From the NCBI GenBank assembly GCA_023258975.1, contig JAHFRD010000004.1, forward strand, positions 62,001-126,000: 64,000 bases of DNA, read 5' to 3'. Every line of letters starts with the position of its first letter. Positions within the stretch are counted from its first letter, which is position 1. This document shows positions 1-9,709 of this stretch, piece by piece. Under the pieces are notes generated by a model. It had not been told where the DNA came from. It did no database searches and saw nothing but the letters and a program-made list of their open reading frames with translations. This DNA comes from Hydrogenophilales bacterium (GTDB lineage Bacteria > Pseudomonadota > Gammaproteobacteria > Burkholderiales > Thiobacillaceae). A program made the translations under genes and the position numbers.

Positions 1-1
1 G

Positions 2-3000
2 ATGGGCGATACCTGGGGCGATTACGTGCGCATGCTCAACCAGGCCATGCTGCTGGTGTCCGAGCAGGGCAGCCCGGTGCGCGACATCCGCACCCTGATG
101 GCGACGGTTCACGACCGGTATCCCGATTGGCGCCCCGCTTCCAACCTGAGCGGCCGCCTGCTCGACAGCGCAACCGGCGCGGCCCTGGCCAACGTGGAAC
201 TCGCCGCTTACCGCGCCACCGCGCGAGGCGTGGTACTGGGCGGTTACTCGACCACCGACGCCAACGGTTATTTCACCCTGAGCGGCCTGCAACCCGGCGC
301 CTACAGCCTGACGCTGTCCGGCGGCGGGGTGTATGACATGAACCGCAACGGCGTGGACGACAGTGGCGAACTCAACGCCGCCGGCAATGCGCCGTTCGGC
401 CTGCCGAGCTTCGATGTCGGCTTCAGCGCCGACCGCGACGCCGGCAACGTCTACGTGCTCAACACCACCCGGGTGGCGCACACCGATGATTCCGCGCCGG
501 TGCTGGCTACCGCGCCGGATGGTACGCCGCACATTCTCTGGCTGCGCGACGGGCGCGCCTGGCACGCCTGGTATGACGGCAGCAACTGGGTTGACGCCGT
601 GGCGGTTTCCGGCGCCGGCGCCTCCGACCTCAGCCTGGTCGCGGCGGGCAATCTGCTCGACGCTTCCAACCCCGGCCTGATCGCCGTGTGGCAGCAGAAC
701 GGCGGCAACAGCGCCCTGGGCGGCAACGACTCCGAAATCTGGTACGCGGTCGCGCGGCCTCGGGTCGGTGGCGGCTACCAGTGGAGCGAGCCGATCCGGC
801 TCACTCATGACAACGTGTCTGATCGCGGCATTGACGTCGTGGTCGTCGGCGGTGGCCAGGTGCTGATCGTCGACAAGAAAGAGGATGTGGCGATCCAGGA
901 CGACGCCGACATCTATTACTACCTGGTCGACGTGGCGACCGGCGGCGTGGTCTGGACGGCTTCGCCGGTCGTTCTGCAACCGTCGCTCACCGTGGCCTAC
1001 AGCTACGACAAGGAATACGGCCCCTGGAGCGCGCTGGGCATGGAAGTCGGTGCCTCCATCGGCCTCACCGGCAGCGCCACGCAATCCGGCTGCGCGGCCA
1101 GCGTCAGCGTCGGCGGCAAAGCCGAACTGACCCTGGAAAGTGACAATCTCGGCATCACTCTGGAAGGCCACGGCAACCTGCAAGCCGACTGGGGTGTCGA
1201 TCTGGTCGCTCACGACTGGGACTTCCACCAGGCCACCGCCAGCATCGGCATCAGCGGCGAACTGGATTGGAAGAACGGCCTGCTGAAGATGCTCGGCGCC
1301 ATTCCGACGCCGGCCACCAAGGCCGCCGCCACCTTCATCGAATGGGCTACCGCGCTGATCAATTCCACCGGTCTGGTCGAAGCCAGCAATGGCATCAAGG
1401 GCAGCATCGGCCTCGATTTCAGCGGCCTGCAATGGACCATCGCCGAACCCTTCCCGAGTTGGGTCTGGCCGAACGTGATCGCGGAAGCGGCGGTGAACGC
1501 CAGCGTCAAGGCGTATGCCGGTGTCCAGGTCAAGGATAACGATGACTGGAAACTGGAAGTCGAGGGCGGCATCGTCGCAGCCGTGAATGTCTACCCGACC
1601 GTCGAGTTGACCAAATTGGGTGGCGAGATCGGCATCACCCTCACCCTGGACGGATGGGATCTGAGTCCCGATCCGTGGTTCCTCGGCTATGAGAAATCCA
1701 GTCTCATCACCCTGGGCGACGGCGGCATGGGCACGCCGCTCTACCTCATGTCCTGGAACCCGGGACTGCTGATCGGGAGCAACGCCAACTACAGCGACAG
1801 CGTCAGCCGCAGCCTGCTCGCGAACGTCGCCTCCGATGTCGCCAAAGACGGTTCGCCGGCTCTGGCCAGCGACTCCGGCGGCACCTACGCGGCCTGGACC
1901 CACGGCACTGGTGACATCGGTAGCGAGGTGCGGGTTTCCAGCTACACCGGCGGCGCCTGGAGCGCCCCGGTCACGATCGCCGGCAGCGTGGGCTTCAACA
2001 GCAACGTCAACACCATCACCGATGCCAACGGCAGACGCATGGCCGTCTGGGCCAACGCGGCCACCAGCGGCCTCGGCCACGACTCCGACCTGGATGCCAT
2101 CCAGGCCGCGCGCGACGCCAACGACGTGATGTATTCCCTCTACGACAGCGGCGCCGGCGTCTGGTCGACGCCCGCCCTGCTGGCGGCCACCGCTGGCCGC
2201 GACGCCAGCCTGACGCTGACCCGGGATGCTTCCGGAAACGTGGTGTTGGGCTGGATACACACCGGCGCGGACGATATTCAGCATCTGGTCAGCGCTACCT
2301 GGAATGGCACCGGCTGGACGGCTCCGGAAACCATCGCCAGCAATGCGCATCTCGGCCAACTTGAACTCGGCCTGGTCGGCAACCGCCTCACCGCGTTCTG
2401 GACCGAGGACGTCAGCGCGGCCGGCGACTCCAGCCAGACCAGCCTGCGCGGCGCCAGCTACAGCGGCGGTGTCTGGTCGGGCGCGAGCGCTTTCTCGCCG
2501 GCCCTGTTGTCCGCCTCGCTCGGCGTCACCGGCGCCGCCACGAGCCAGGGCTTCAGCCTGGCCGGTAGCGAAGTGCCGCTGCAAGGCGAATCCCTGGCCG
2601 GCATCCTGTTCGGCCCGCCGCCGGACGAATGCTTCAAGTGCAAGCCCGAGGACATCAAGAAAGTCACGGAAAGCGCGCCCAACTGCCGCCCTGGCGGTGG
2701 TACCGACGTGCAGTACGACCCCGAGAAATGCCTGGAACGCACCATCATCTACGCCCCCTGCGCCGTGCGCCCGCGCGACCCCAACGACATCCTCGGGCCG
2801 AACGGCTTCGGCGATGAAAACTGGATCACCGCCACCCAAACCCAGGCCTACACCATCCGCTTCGAAAACGCGGCGGATGCCACCGCTCCGGCGCAACAGG
2901 TGGTCATTACCCAGGTGCTGGATAGCGACCTCGACGCCCGCACCTTCCGGATCGACGATTTCGGCTGGGGTGATTTCCGCCAGGAACTGGGCGCCAATCG

Positions 3001-6000
3001 CTCCTACTTCACCGGGCGTCTCGATTTCACGGCGACCACCGGTTACTACGTGGATGTGGCGGCCAGCGTGGATGTGCCCAGCGGCACCCTCACCTGGACC
3101 ATGACCACCATCGACCCGGCCACCGGCGAAATGCCCGCCGACGCCGGCATCGGCTTCCTGCCGGTGAACGACACCGTCTACAACGCCGAACACCAGGTCG
3201 TGGTGGAAGGCACTCATCGCGGCGAAGGCTTCGTTTCCTACACCGTGCGGCCGAAGAACGGCACCGCCACCGGCGCCGTGGTGGATGCCCAGGCGACCAT
3301 CGTGTTCGATACCCAGGGTCCGATCGAAACCCCGGCCATTGCCGCGACCCTGGACGCCGGCGCGCCCAGTAGCCAGGTCAACGCCCTGCCCGCCGGCATC
3401 GCGCCGACTTCCGGCGGCGGCGCCGAATTCCTGGTGACCTGGGGTGGCGAGGACGACACGGGCGGTTCCGCCATCGCCGACTACACCATCTATGTCTCCG
3501 TGGATGGCGGCGCGTTCAGCATCTGGCAGCTCAATACCGCGTTGACCGAAGCCCTCTACAGCGGCACCGCCGGCCATTCTTACGCCTTCTACAGCACCGC
3601 GCGCGACAACGCGGGCAACGAGGAGGCGATCCCGGCCGGCGCTGACGCGGGAACCGTGATCGTCGGCGGCGTCGGCACCCTGTCCGGCATGAAGTTCGAG
3701 GACATGGATGGCGATGGTGTCAAGGACGCGGGCGAAGCCGGCCTGTCTGGCTGGACCCTCTATCTCGATGCCGACGGCAACGGTGCGCTGGACCCCGGCG
3801 AACTCAGCACCGTCACCGGCACGGATGGTTCCTACAGTTTCAACGATCTCGCCGCCGGCAACCATGTCGTGGCCGAACTGGCGCGGGCCGGCTGGATCGC
3901 CACCACCCCGGTGAGCGGCAGCCGCGCGGTCACCGTCGTGGGCGGCCAGACAACCACCGCCGACTTCGGCAATTTCCATCTCGCCCAGATCGGTGGCATC
4001 AAGTTCAACGATCTGAATGCCAACGGCATCATGGATGGCGCCGAAACGGGCCTTTCGGGCTGGACCATCAACCTCGACAGGAATGGGGACGGCAGCATCG
4101 AAACCACCGCCACCACCAACCAGTATGGTTACTACCGCTTCACCGACCTCGGCCCCGGCACCTACGTCGTGACTGAAGTATTACAAACCGGCTGGCTGCA
4201 AACCAACCCGGCCGGCGGCGGCTACACGGTCACGCCTTATTCCGGCGAGGATTCCGGCTCCAACGACTTCGGCAACGTGATGGCCGCCAGCATCAGCGGC
4301 CGCAAGTTCGAGGACGTCAACGGCAATTCCGCCTGGGACGCGGGCGTGGATCGCGCCCTGGCCGGCTGGACCATCTATCTCGACGGCAACGCCAACGGCG
4401 TGCTGGAAAGCGGCGAGCGTTTCACCGTGACCGACGCCGACGGGCTCTACCGCTTCGACAACCTGTTGCCCGGTGGCTACACCATCGCCGAAGTCATGCA
4501 AGCCGGCTGGGTGCAGACCTACCCCGCCATCGTGTCCGGCAGTGAATCGCCGCAAGTCACCCTTACCGGTTCCGAAGCGCTGCTCGCGCTTCCGGCGGAA
4601 CTGGTTCTGGAGGATGTCAGCGCCGCGCAGGTGCTTGGCAACACCCTCGCGGCCAGCCTCACCCATCTCGACGCCTACCGGGCGGATAGCCGCTTCGCCA
4701 GCCTGAACGGCGCCGGCATCAGCACCGTCGTGATCGACACCGGCATCGACCTTAACCATTCATTCTTCGGCCCGGACAGCGACGGCAACGGCGTCGCCGA
4801 CCGCATCGTCTATCAGTGGGACTTTGCCGATCACGATGGCAACGCCTCCGACCACAACGGCCACGGCTCCAACGTTTCCAGCCTGATCGCCTCCTCCGAC
4901 GCAATGGCCAGGGGCGTCGCGCCCGACGCCAGTCTGATCGTCCTCAAGGTATTCAGCGATGCCGGCGCCGGCAACTTCGGCTACCTGGAACAAGCCCTGC
5001 AATGGACGCTGGCCAATATCGCCACCTGGAACATCGGCGTCATCAACCTGTCGCTGGGCGATGGCGAGAACTGGGCGAATGCCGCCTCGATGTATGGCAT
5101 TGGTGACGAACTGGCGGCCCTGGCCGACAGCGGAGTCATCATCACCGCCGCCGCCGGCAACAGCTACTACCAGTACAACGGACAACTCGGTGTCTCCTAC
5201 CCGGCCGCCGATCCGGCGGTATTGGCGGTGGGCGCCGTCTGGAGCGGCGACTTTGGTGGCGAATACCACTACGGCAGCGGCGCCATCGACTACAGCAGCG
5301 GCACCAACCGGATCGCCGCCTTCTCGCAGCGCGACAACGACCAGCTCGACGTGTTCGCCCCCGGCACTCGCCTCCTCGGCGCCAATGCCACGGGCGGCAC
5401 GGTGACCATGTACGGCACCAGCCAGGCCTCGGCATACCTCGCCGGTATCGCCACACTGGCGCAGGATGTGGCCCAGGCCAACCTCGGCCGCAATCTCACC
5501 ACGGCCGAGTTCGCCAGCCTGCTGGCCAGTACCGGCGGCAGCATCCTGGACGGTGACGATGAGAACGACAACGTCGCCAATACCGGCCTCAGCTTCCATA
5601 CCCTCGACATGCTCGCCCTGGCCGAGGGCATCATCAGCCTCGGCACGGGTGGCGGCGGTGGCGGCGGTTCCAGCGGCACGGGCGGCAGCGGCGCCGGCTT
5701 CATCGCCGGCCCGGCCACCCACCGCGTCACCCTCGCGGCCGGCGACCATGTAAGCGGCCGGGACTTCGGCAATTTCCGGCTGGGCGAGATCGGCGGGACA
5801 TTGTTCGACGACTTCAATGCCGATGGCATCGACAACAGCGGCGACAGCGGCCTCGGCGGCTGGACGATCTATCTCGACGACAACCACAACGGCGCGCTCG
5901 ATGCCGGTGAAGCCAGCATGGCCACCGGCGGCGATGGCGCTTATCTCTTCACCGGCGTCGGCCCCGGCACGCATCGGGTCGGCATTTTCGACCCGGGTGG

Positions 6001-9000
6001 CTGGGGCTACACCACCGCCAGTTTCTTCGATGTATTCATGGAAAGCGGCGGCGTCGCCAGCCGCGATTTCGGTGCCAACCGGACTCCGACCGTTGTTGAC
6101 GACAACGCCGGCGGCGATGAGGATCAGGCCATCAACGGCAACGTGTCGGGCAACGACAGTGATCCGGACGGCCCGGCTTATACCGCCCAATTGGTGGACG
6201 ATGTCATTCACGGCAGCCTGCTCCTGAACGCCAACGGCGGCTTCACCTACGCACCCGACGCCGACTGGCATGGCGAGGATCGCTTCACTTACCGGGTGAG
6301 CGACGGCGTCAGCCTGAGCAACCTCGCCACGGTGATCCTCACCGTCAACCCGGTCAACGACGCGCCCACGGCCGACCCGGTGCTCGCCCAGAACGTTGAC
6401 GAAGGCCAGACTCTCAGCCTCACGGTGGTCGGCCATGACGTGGACGGCGACCCACTCAGCTACAGCCTGCTCAACGGCCCCGGCGCCATCGACCCGGTCA
6501 GCGGCGCCTACCGCTTCACCGCCCTCGACGGCAACGCCAGCCACACCGTCGGCATGCGGGTCGGCGACGGCCACGCAGACAGCTTCTTCGATGTCTTCTT
6601 CGACATCAGCGTCCACAACGTCGCGCCCACCCTTGGCGTAACCGGAGCCGGTAGCGCCCAGGCCGGCGTCGCCTACAGCGTGAACCTCGGCGCCAGCGAT
6701 CCGGGCCAGGACACCCTGACTGGATGGAGCATCGACTGGGGCGACGGCACCATCAGCAGCCTGATCGGCGCCGCCACCAGCGCCAGCCACACCTACGCCA
6801 CGGCCGGCAACTACAGCATCCTCGCCAGCGCGACCGACGAAGATGGCACCTACGCCGTCAGCGGCCCCACCGTCAGCGTCAGCGCGGCGGCCAACCACGC
6901 GCCCACGGCCGATACCGTCAACAACCAGAACGTTGACGAAGGCCAGACTCTCAGTCTCACGGTGGTCGGCCATGACGTGGACGGCGACCCACTCAGCTAC
7001 AGCCTGCTCAACGGCCCCGGCGCCATCGACCCGGTCAGCGGCGCCTACCGCTTCACCGCCCTCGACGGCAACGCCAGCCACACCGTTGGCGTGCGGGTCG
7101 GCGACGGCCACGCGGACAGCTTCTTCGATGTTTTCTTCGACATCAGCGTCCACAACGTCGCGCCCACCCTCGCCATCAGCGGCCCGGCGACCGGCCATGA
7201 AGGCCAGGCCTACAGCCTCGCTCTCGGCCACAGCGATCCGGGCCAGGACACCCTGAGCGGATGGAGCATCGACTGGGGCGACGGCACCCAGGGCGCGTAC
7301 CCCGGCGATGCCGGCGGCGCCAGCCACGTCTACGCGGTCGGCGGCCACTTCACCATCCACGCCACCGCCAGCGACGAGGACGGCACCTGGAACGCCAACA
7401 GCCTCGGTGTGGAGATCGCGGCCATGAGCTTCCAGGTCACCGGCTTCACGCAATTCGACAGTGGCTTCCATCTCGACTTCAACCACGCGGTGGATCTCGG
7501 CGTGCTCAACCTCTACAACGCCGCCAGCAATCCCCTGGGCGACGCCGATCTCGTCCTCACCCGCCTCGGCGCTCCCAGCCCGATCCGGGGCAGTCTGGTG
7601 CTCGATCACGACCTGCAAGGCGCCACCTTCATCAAGACCAAAGGCCTTCTCGATGCCGGCGCCTACACCCTCACCCTCGCCAGCCGCGCCGATGGTTGGA
7701 AAGACAGTGGTGGTGGACTGCTCGACGGCAACCGCGACGGCCTCGCTGGCGGCAACTACGTCGCCACCTTCGATGTCGCCGCCTCCAGCAGCGCCATCCT
7801 CGCCATCGGTGAAGTCCTGGCCGGCCCCGGCCAGTCCCTGACCGGCTACGCCCCGATCAACCAGGTGCCGCTCGACGGCCTGCCCATCACCCTCGGCAAC
7901 GCAGCGGGTGTCACCAGCCTCAGCTTCGACCTCGCCTACGACCCGGCCCTGCTCGACATCACCAGCGTCGGCTTTGCGGCCGGCGTCAGCGGCGGCTACA
8001 GTCTGGGCACTCCCGGCGTGGTTCACATCAGCCTCACCACCCCCAGCCTGGGCACCGGCGCGGTCGACATCGCCCGCCTCTACGGCGGCGTCCCGGCCAA
8101 CGCCCACACCACCAGCCACTACGGCGCCAAACAGGTGCTCGACCTCGGCAACGTCAGCGCCAGCCGCGCCCTGCGGATCGACGACGGCCTCCTGGTCAAC
8201 GCCTACCCCGGCGACGCCAGTGGCAACGCCGCCTACGACACCCTCGACATCAGCTACATGCTGCGCGTCATCGGCGGCGCCGACAGCGGCTTCGGCGCCT
8301 ACCCGCTGGTCGACTCCAGTGTCATCGGTGACATCAACCGCGACCAATCCTTCAGCTCTGCCGACCGTCTGTTGTTCGCCAGCGAACTCGACTGGCTGAC
8401 CACCGGCAACGCCGCCAAGGATCGCAAGGAAATCGTCGCCCTGCCCAGCGGTATCGGCCCCATCACCTTCACCGGCGCCGATCCGCTGGTCGATGTTCCG
8501 CGTGACCTTGACGCCACGGCCGGCGGCCTGGTCACCGTCCCGGTGCGGCTCGACATCGCCGACCAGCTCGAACAGGTGCAATTACAACTGGCCTGGGACG
8601 CCAGCCAACTCGAACTGGTCGAAGTCCGGCGCGGCAGCCTCACCGGCGGTTTTGACAACTATGTGGAAAACCGTCAGGCCGGCAGCCTCTACGTCGACAT
8701 GAGCAGCCTTACCCGGCTGCCGGGCGGCGCGGGCACCCTGCTCGAACTGGTCTACCGGGTCGCGCCCACCGTTAGCGGCGTGGTGGAAGTCAACCTGCAA
8801 TGGGCTCAACTCAACCAGACCCACCTCACCCTCAACCCCGCCCCGCAAGCGGGCGCCGACCCCACCGACGGCGCGATCCGGGTTACCCTCGCGGCCACCC
8901 CGGACAGCCCGGTGACGCCGCCCGTTCCCGCCACTCCGGAACGCCTGGCCGCACAAGCGGGCGGCGCCGGCCCGGTGATCGACTTCGCCGGCCGCTACAA

Positions 9001-9136
9001 CGGTTTCGAGTTCAAGCAAAGCGGCGAGAAAGACTGGCTGGGCGACTGGCTCACGGATGACAAGAGCAGGAGGCCCAACCTCGAAGCGCTGCGGATTCAG
9101 CCCAAGGTCGCGCCGAGATTGAGCGCGCGGTTATAA
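2..9136 (+). CDS. Giant secreted multidomain protein with nested subtilisin domain and cohesin/dockerin C-terminus (5' truncated)
   Basis: The gene runs off the left edge; 3044 residues are visible and no signal peptide is seen. Order by residue: carboxypeptidase-regulatory-like fold (about 45-140); two blocks of propeller-like repeats (about 155-330 and 600-850) around a beta-rich stretch; a CFKCK cysteine patch (about 880) leading to a DUF11/DUF7619-like region; Fn3-like; SdrD-type B repeats from about 1220; an S8 subtilisin domain (about 1510-1900) with Asp1579, His1621, Asn1720 and Ser1807 (GTSQAS); a fourth B repeat; a cadherin-like domain; two 179-residue cadherin/PKD repeats; cohesin-like (about 2600-2730), dockerin-like with two Ca-loop motifs, second cohesin-like (about 2827-2960); and a Trp-rich tail. 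The role is inferred to be a surface or extracellular protein with protease activity. The export operon just downstream is the likely partner. Confidence 0.85.
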   Translation: MGDTWGDYVRMLNQAMLLVSEQGSPVRDIRTLMATVHDRYPDWRPASNLSGRLLDSATGAALANVELAAYRATARGVVLGGYSTTDANGYFTLSGLQPGAYSLTLSGGGVYDMNRNGVDDSGELNAAGNAPFGLPSFDVGFSADRDAGNVYVLNTTRVAHTDDSAPVLATAPDGTPHILWLRDGRAWHAWYDGSNWVDAVAVSGAGASDLSLVAAGNLLDASNPGLIAVWQQNGGNSALGGNDSEIWYAVARPRVGGGYQWSEPIRLTHDNVSDRGIDVVVVGGGQVLIVDKKEDVAIQDDADIYYYLVDVATGGVVWTASPVVLQPSLTVAYSYDKEYGPWSALGMEVGASIGLTGSATQSGCAASVSVGGKAELTLESDNLGITLEGHGNLQADWGVDLVAHDWDFHQATASIGISGELDWKNGLLKMLGAIPTPATKAAATFIEWATALINSTGLVEASNGIKGSIGLDFSGLQWTIAEPFPSWVWPNVIAEAAVNASVKAYAGVQVKDNDDWKLEVEGGIVAAVNVYPTVELTKLGGEIGITLTLDGWDLSPDPWFLGYEKSSLITLGDGGMGTPLYLMSWNPGLLIGSNANYSDSVSRSLLANVASDVAKDGSPALASDSGGTYAAWTHGTGDIGSEVRVSSYTGGAWSAPVTIAGSVGFNSNVNTITDANGRRMAVWANAATSGLGHDSDLDAIQAARDANDVMYSLYDSGAGVWSTPALLAATAGRDASLTLTRDASGNVVLGWIHTGADDIQHLVSATWNGTGWTAPETIASNAHLGQLELGLVGNRLTAFWTEDVSAAGDSSQTSLRGASYSGGVWSGASAFSPALLSASLGVTGAATSQGFSLAGSEVPLQGESLAGILFGPPPDECFKCKPEDIKKVTESAPNCRPGGGTDVQYDPEKCLERTIIYAPCAVRPRDPNDILGPNGFGDENWITATQTQAYTIRFENAADATAPAQQVVITQVLDSDLDARTFRIDDFGWGDFRQELGANRSYFTGRLDFTATTGYYVDVAASVDVPSGTLTWTMTTIDPATGEMPADAGIGFLPVNDTVYNAEHQVVVEGTHRGEGFVSYTVRPKNGTATGAVVDAQATIVFDTQGPIETPAIAATLDAGAPSSQVNALPAGIAPTSGGGAEFLVTWGGEDDTGGSAIADYTIYVSVDGGAFSIWQLNTALTEALYSGTAGHSYAFYSTARDNAGNEEAIPAGADAGTVIVGGVGTLSGMKFEDMDGDGVKDAGEAGLSGWTLYLDADGNGALDPGELSTVTGTDGSYSFNDLAAGNHVVAELARAGWIATTPVSGSRAVTVVGGQTTTADFGNFHLAQIGGIKFNDLNANGIMDGAETGLSGWTINLDRNGDGSIETTATTNQYGYYRFTDLGPGTYVVTEVLQTGWLQTNPAGGGYTVTPYSGEDSGSNDFGNVMAASISGRKFEDVNGNSAWDAGVDRALAGWTIYLDGNANGVLESGERFTVTDADGLYRFDNLLPGGYTIAEVMQAGWVQTYPAIVSGSESPQVTLTGSEALLALPAELVLEDVSAAQVLGNTLAASLTHLDAYRADSRFASLNGAGISTVVIDTGIDLNHSFFGPDSDGNGVADRIVYQWDFADHDGNASDHNGHGSNVSSLIASSDAMARGVAPDASLIVLKVFSDAGAGNFGYLEQALQWTLANIATWNIGVINLSLGDGENWANAASMYGIGDELAALADSGVIITAAAGNSYYQYNGQLGVSYPAADPAVLAVGAVWSGDFGGEYHYGSGAIDYSSGTNRIAAFSQRDNDQLDVFAPGTRLLGANATGGTVTMYGTSQASAYLAGIATLAQDVAQANLGRNLTTAEFASLLASTGGSILDGDDENDNVANTGLSFHTLDMLALAEGIISLGTGGGGGGGSSGTGGSGAGFIAGPATHRVTLAAGDHVSGRDFGNFRLGEIGGTLFDDFNADGIDNSGDSGLGGWTIYLDDNHNGALDAGEASMATGGDGAYLFTGVGPGTHRVGIFDPGGWGYTTASFFDVFMESGGVASRDFGANRTPTVVDDNAGGDEDQAINGNVSGNDSDPDGPAYTAQLVDDVIHGSLLLNANGGFTYAPDADWHGEDRFTYRVSDGVSLSNLATVILTVNPVNDAPTADPVLAQNVDEGQTLSLTVVGHDVDGDPLSYSLLNGPGAIDPVSGAYRFTALDGNASHTVGMRVGDGHADSFFDVFFDISVHNVAPTLGVTGAGSAQAGVAYSVNLGASDPGQDTLTGWSIDWGDGTISSLIGAATSASHTYATAGNYSILASATDEDGTYAVSGPTVSVSAAANHAPTADTVNNQNVDEGQTLSLTVVGHDVDGDPLSYSLLNGPGAIDPVSGAYRFTALDGNASHTVGVRVGDGHADSFFDVFFDISVHNVAPTLAISGPATGHEGQAYSLALGHSDPGQDTLSGWSIDWGDGTQGAYPGDAGGASHVYAVGGHFTIHATASDEDGTWNANSLGVEIAAMSFQVTGFTQFDSGFHLDFNHAVDLGVLNLYNAASNPLGDADLVLTRLGAPSPIRGSLVLDHDLQGATFIKTKGLLDAGAYTLTLASRADGWKDSGGGLLDGNRDGLAGGNYVATFDVAASSSAILAIGEVLAGPGQSLTGYAPINQVPLDGLPITLGNAAGVTSLSFDLAYDPALLDITSVGFAAGVSGGYSLGTPGVVHISLTTPSLGTGAVDIARLYGGVPANAHTTSHYGAKQVLDLGNVSASRALRIDDGLLVNAYPGDASGNAAYDTLDISYMLRVIGGADSGFGAYPLVDSSVIGDINRDQSFSSADRLLFASELDWLTTGNAAKDRKEIVALPSGIGPITFTGADPLVDVPRDLDATAGGLVTVPVRLDIADQLEQVQLQLAWDASQLELVEVRRGSLTGGFDNYVENRQAGSLYVDMSSLTRLPGGAGTLLELVYRVAPTVSGVVEVNLQWAQLNQTHLTLNPAPQAGADPTDGAIRVTLAATPDSPVTPPVPATPERLAAQAGGAGPVIDFAGRYNGFEFKQSGEKDWLGDWLTDDKSRRPNLEALRIQPKVAPRLSARL
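6360..7433 (+). repeat. 537-bp in-frame tandem duplication (cadherin-like plus PKD unit)
   Basis: Two units (6360-6896 and 6897-7433) share the same register over 537 bp (179 residues). The first about 270 bp of each unit are nearly identical at DNA level (NVDEGQTLSLTVVGHDVDGD onward). The second halves keep the PKD core GWSIDWGDGT but differ more. This looks like a recent internal duplication or gene conversion within the giant gene. Confidence 0.9.
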
Positions 9137-9166
9137 GGTAAGGTGTCGCGACGAGTTGCATGAAAG

Positions 9167-9187
9167 CCCCCTCCCGTGTGGAGGGGG
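9167..9187. repeat. GC-rich hairpin after the giant gene
   Basis: CCCCCTCC and GGAGGGGG are perfect arms around a 5-nt loop. The hairpin lies about 30 bp after the stop of the giant gene and upstream of the DUF3467 gene. There is no T-run, so it is more likely a small repeat or mRNA 3' structure than a canonical terminator. Confidence 0.5.
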
Positions 9188-9243
9188 GATTCCCGAGGCG
9201 CCACAAGGCGCGAATTTGAGAGAAGCCCAGAAAGGAGTAGTCC

Positions 9244-9543
9244 ATGGCCAACACCCCCGAACAAGTTGTTGCGAAACCCGCCGAAGCCGCCGCGAGCCCG
9301 CATGTGAAGTGGAATGTCGAGCATCTGAAGAGCAGCTACGTCAACTTCGCGAACGCCAACTCGACGCGCGAGGAGGTGGTGATGAACTTCGGGCTGAACA
9401 CGAGTTGGGATCGCGGCCAGCCAGAAGTGGAAATCGAGCTGGCGCACCGCATCGTGATGAGCCCGTTCGCCGCCAAGCGCCTGGCGGAACTGCTCAACAA
9501 ACTGATGGGCGAGTACGAGAGCCGCTATGGCGAGTTGAAGTAA
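9244..9543 (+). CDS. DUF3467 family protein
   Basis: A 99-residue soluble protein with no signal peptide. The central block (SSYVNFANANSTREEVVMNF ... HRIVMSPFAAKRLAELL) is the DUF3467 pattern, and the function of that family is unknown to me. An AAAGGAG ribosome site precedes the ATG. The gene sits between the giant secreted protein and the export-like operon and is closed by its own perfect terminator. It is therefore either the last gene of the giant-protein transcript or a monocistron. A chaperone or accessory role in the export system is only a guess from position. Confidence 0.8.
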   Translation: MANTPEQVVAKPAEAAASPHVKWNVEHLKSSYVNFANANSTREEVVMNFGLNTSWDRGQPEVEIELAHRIVMSPFAAKRLAELLNKLMGEYESRYGELK

Positions 9544-9565
9544 ACCCCCATCGGGCGCCGAACAC

Positions 9566-9592
9566 GGGACGGTGCGACCGTCCCTTTTTTTT
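9566..9592 (+). terminator. Rho-independent terminator after DUF3467 gene
   Basis: GGGACGGT, a GCG loop and ACCGTCCC are followed by eight T residues. It begins 23 bp after the stop codon and separates the giant gene/DUF3467 from the downstream operon. Confidence 0.9.
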
Positions 9593-9709
9593 GCGCGGCG
9601 CCAATGTGGCCCGCGATGCCACACCCGCGAGCGTTCCCTGGGCGTATCGCATTCCCTCCGGCCAATCGGCGCGCTACTCTCCTCCTTCATCGGTTTTCAG
9701 ACGACAGAT

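Noticed and set aside
4760-8581. Very long open frame (1273 codons) on the minus strand opposite the giant gene
   Set aside because: Composition is Ala/Val/Gly-rich without domains or a ribosome site, and it is a product of GC-biased codon positions of the plus-strand gene.
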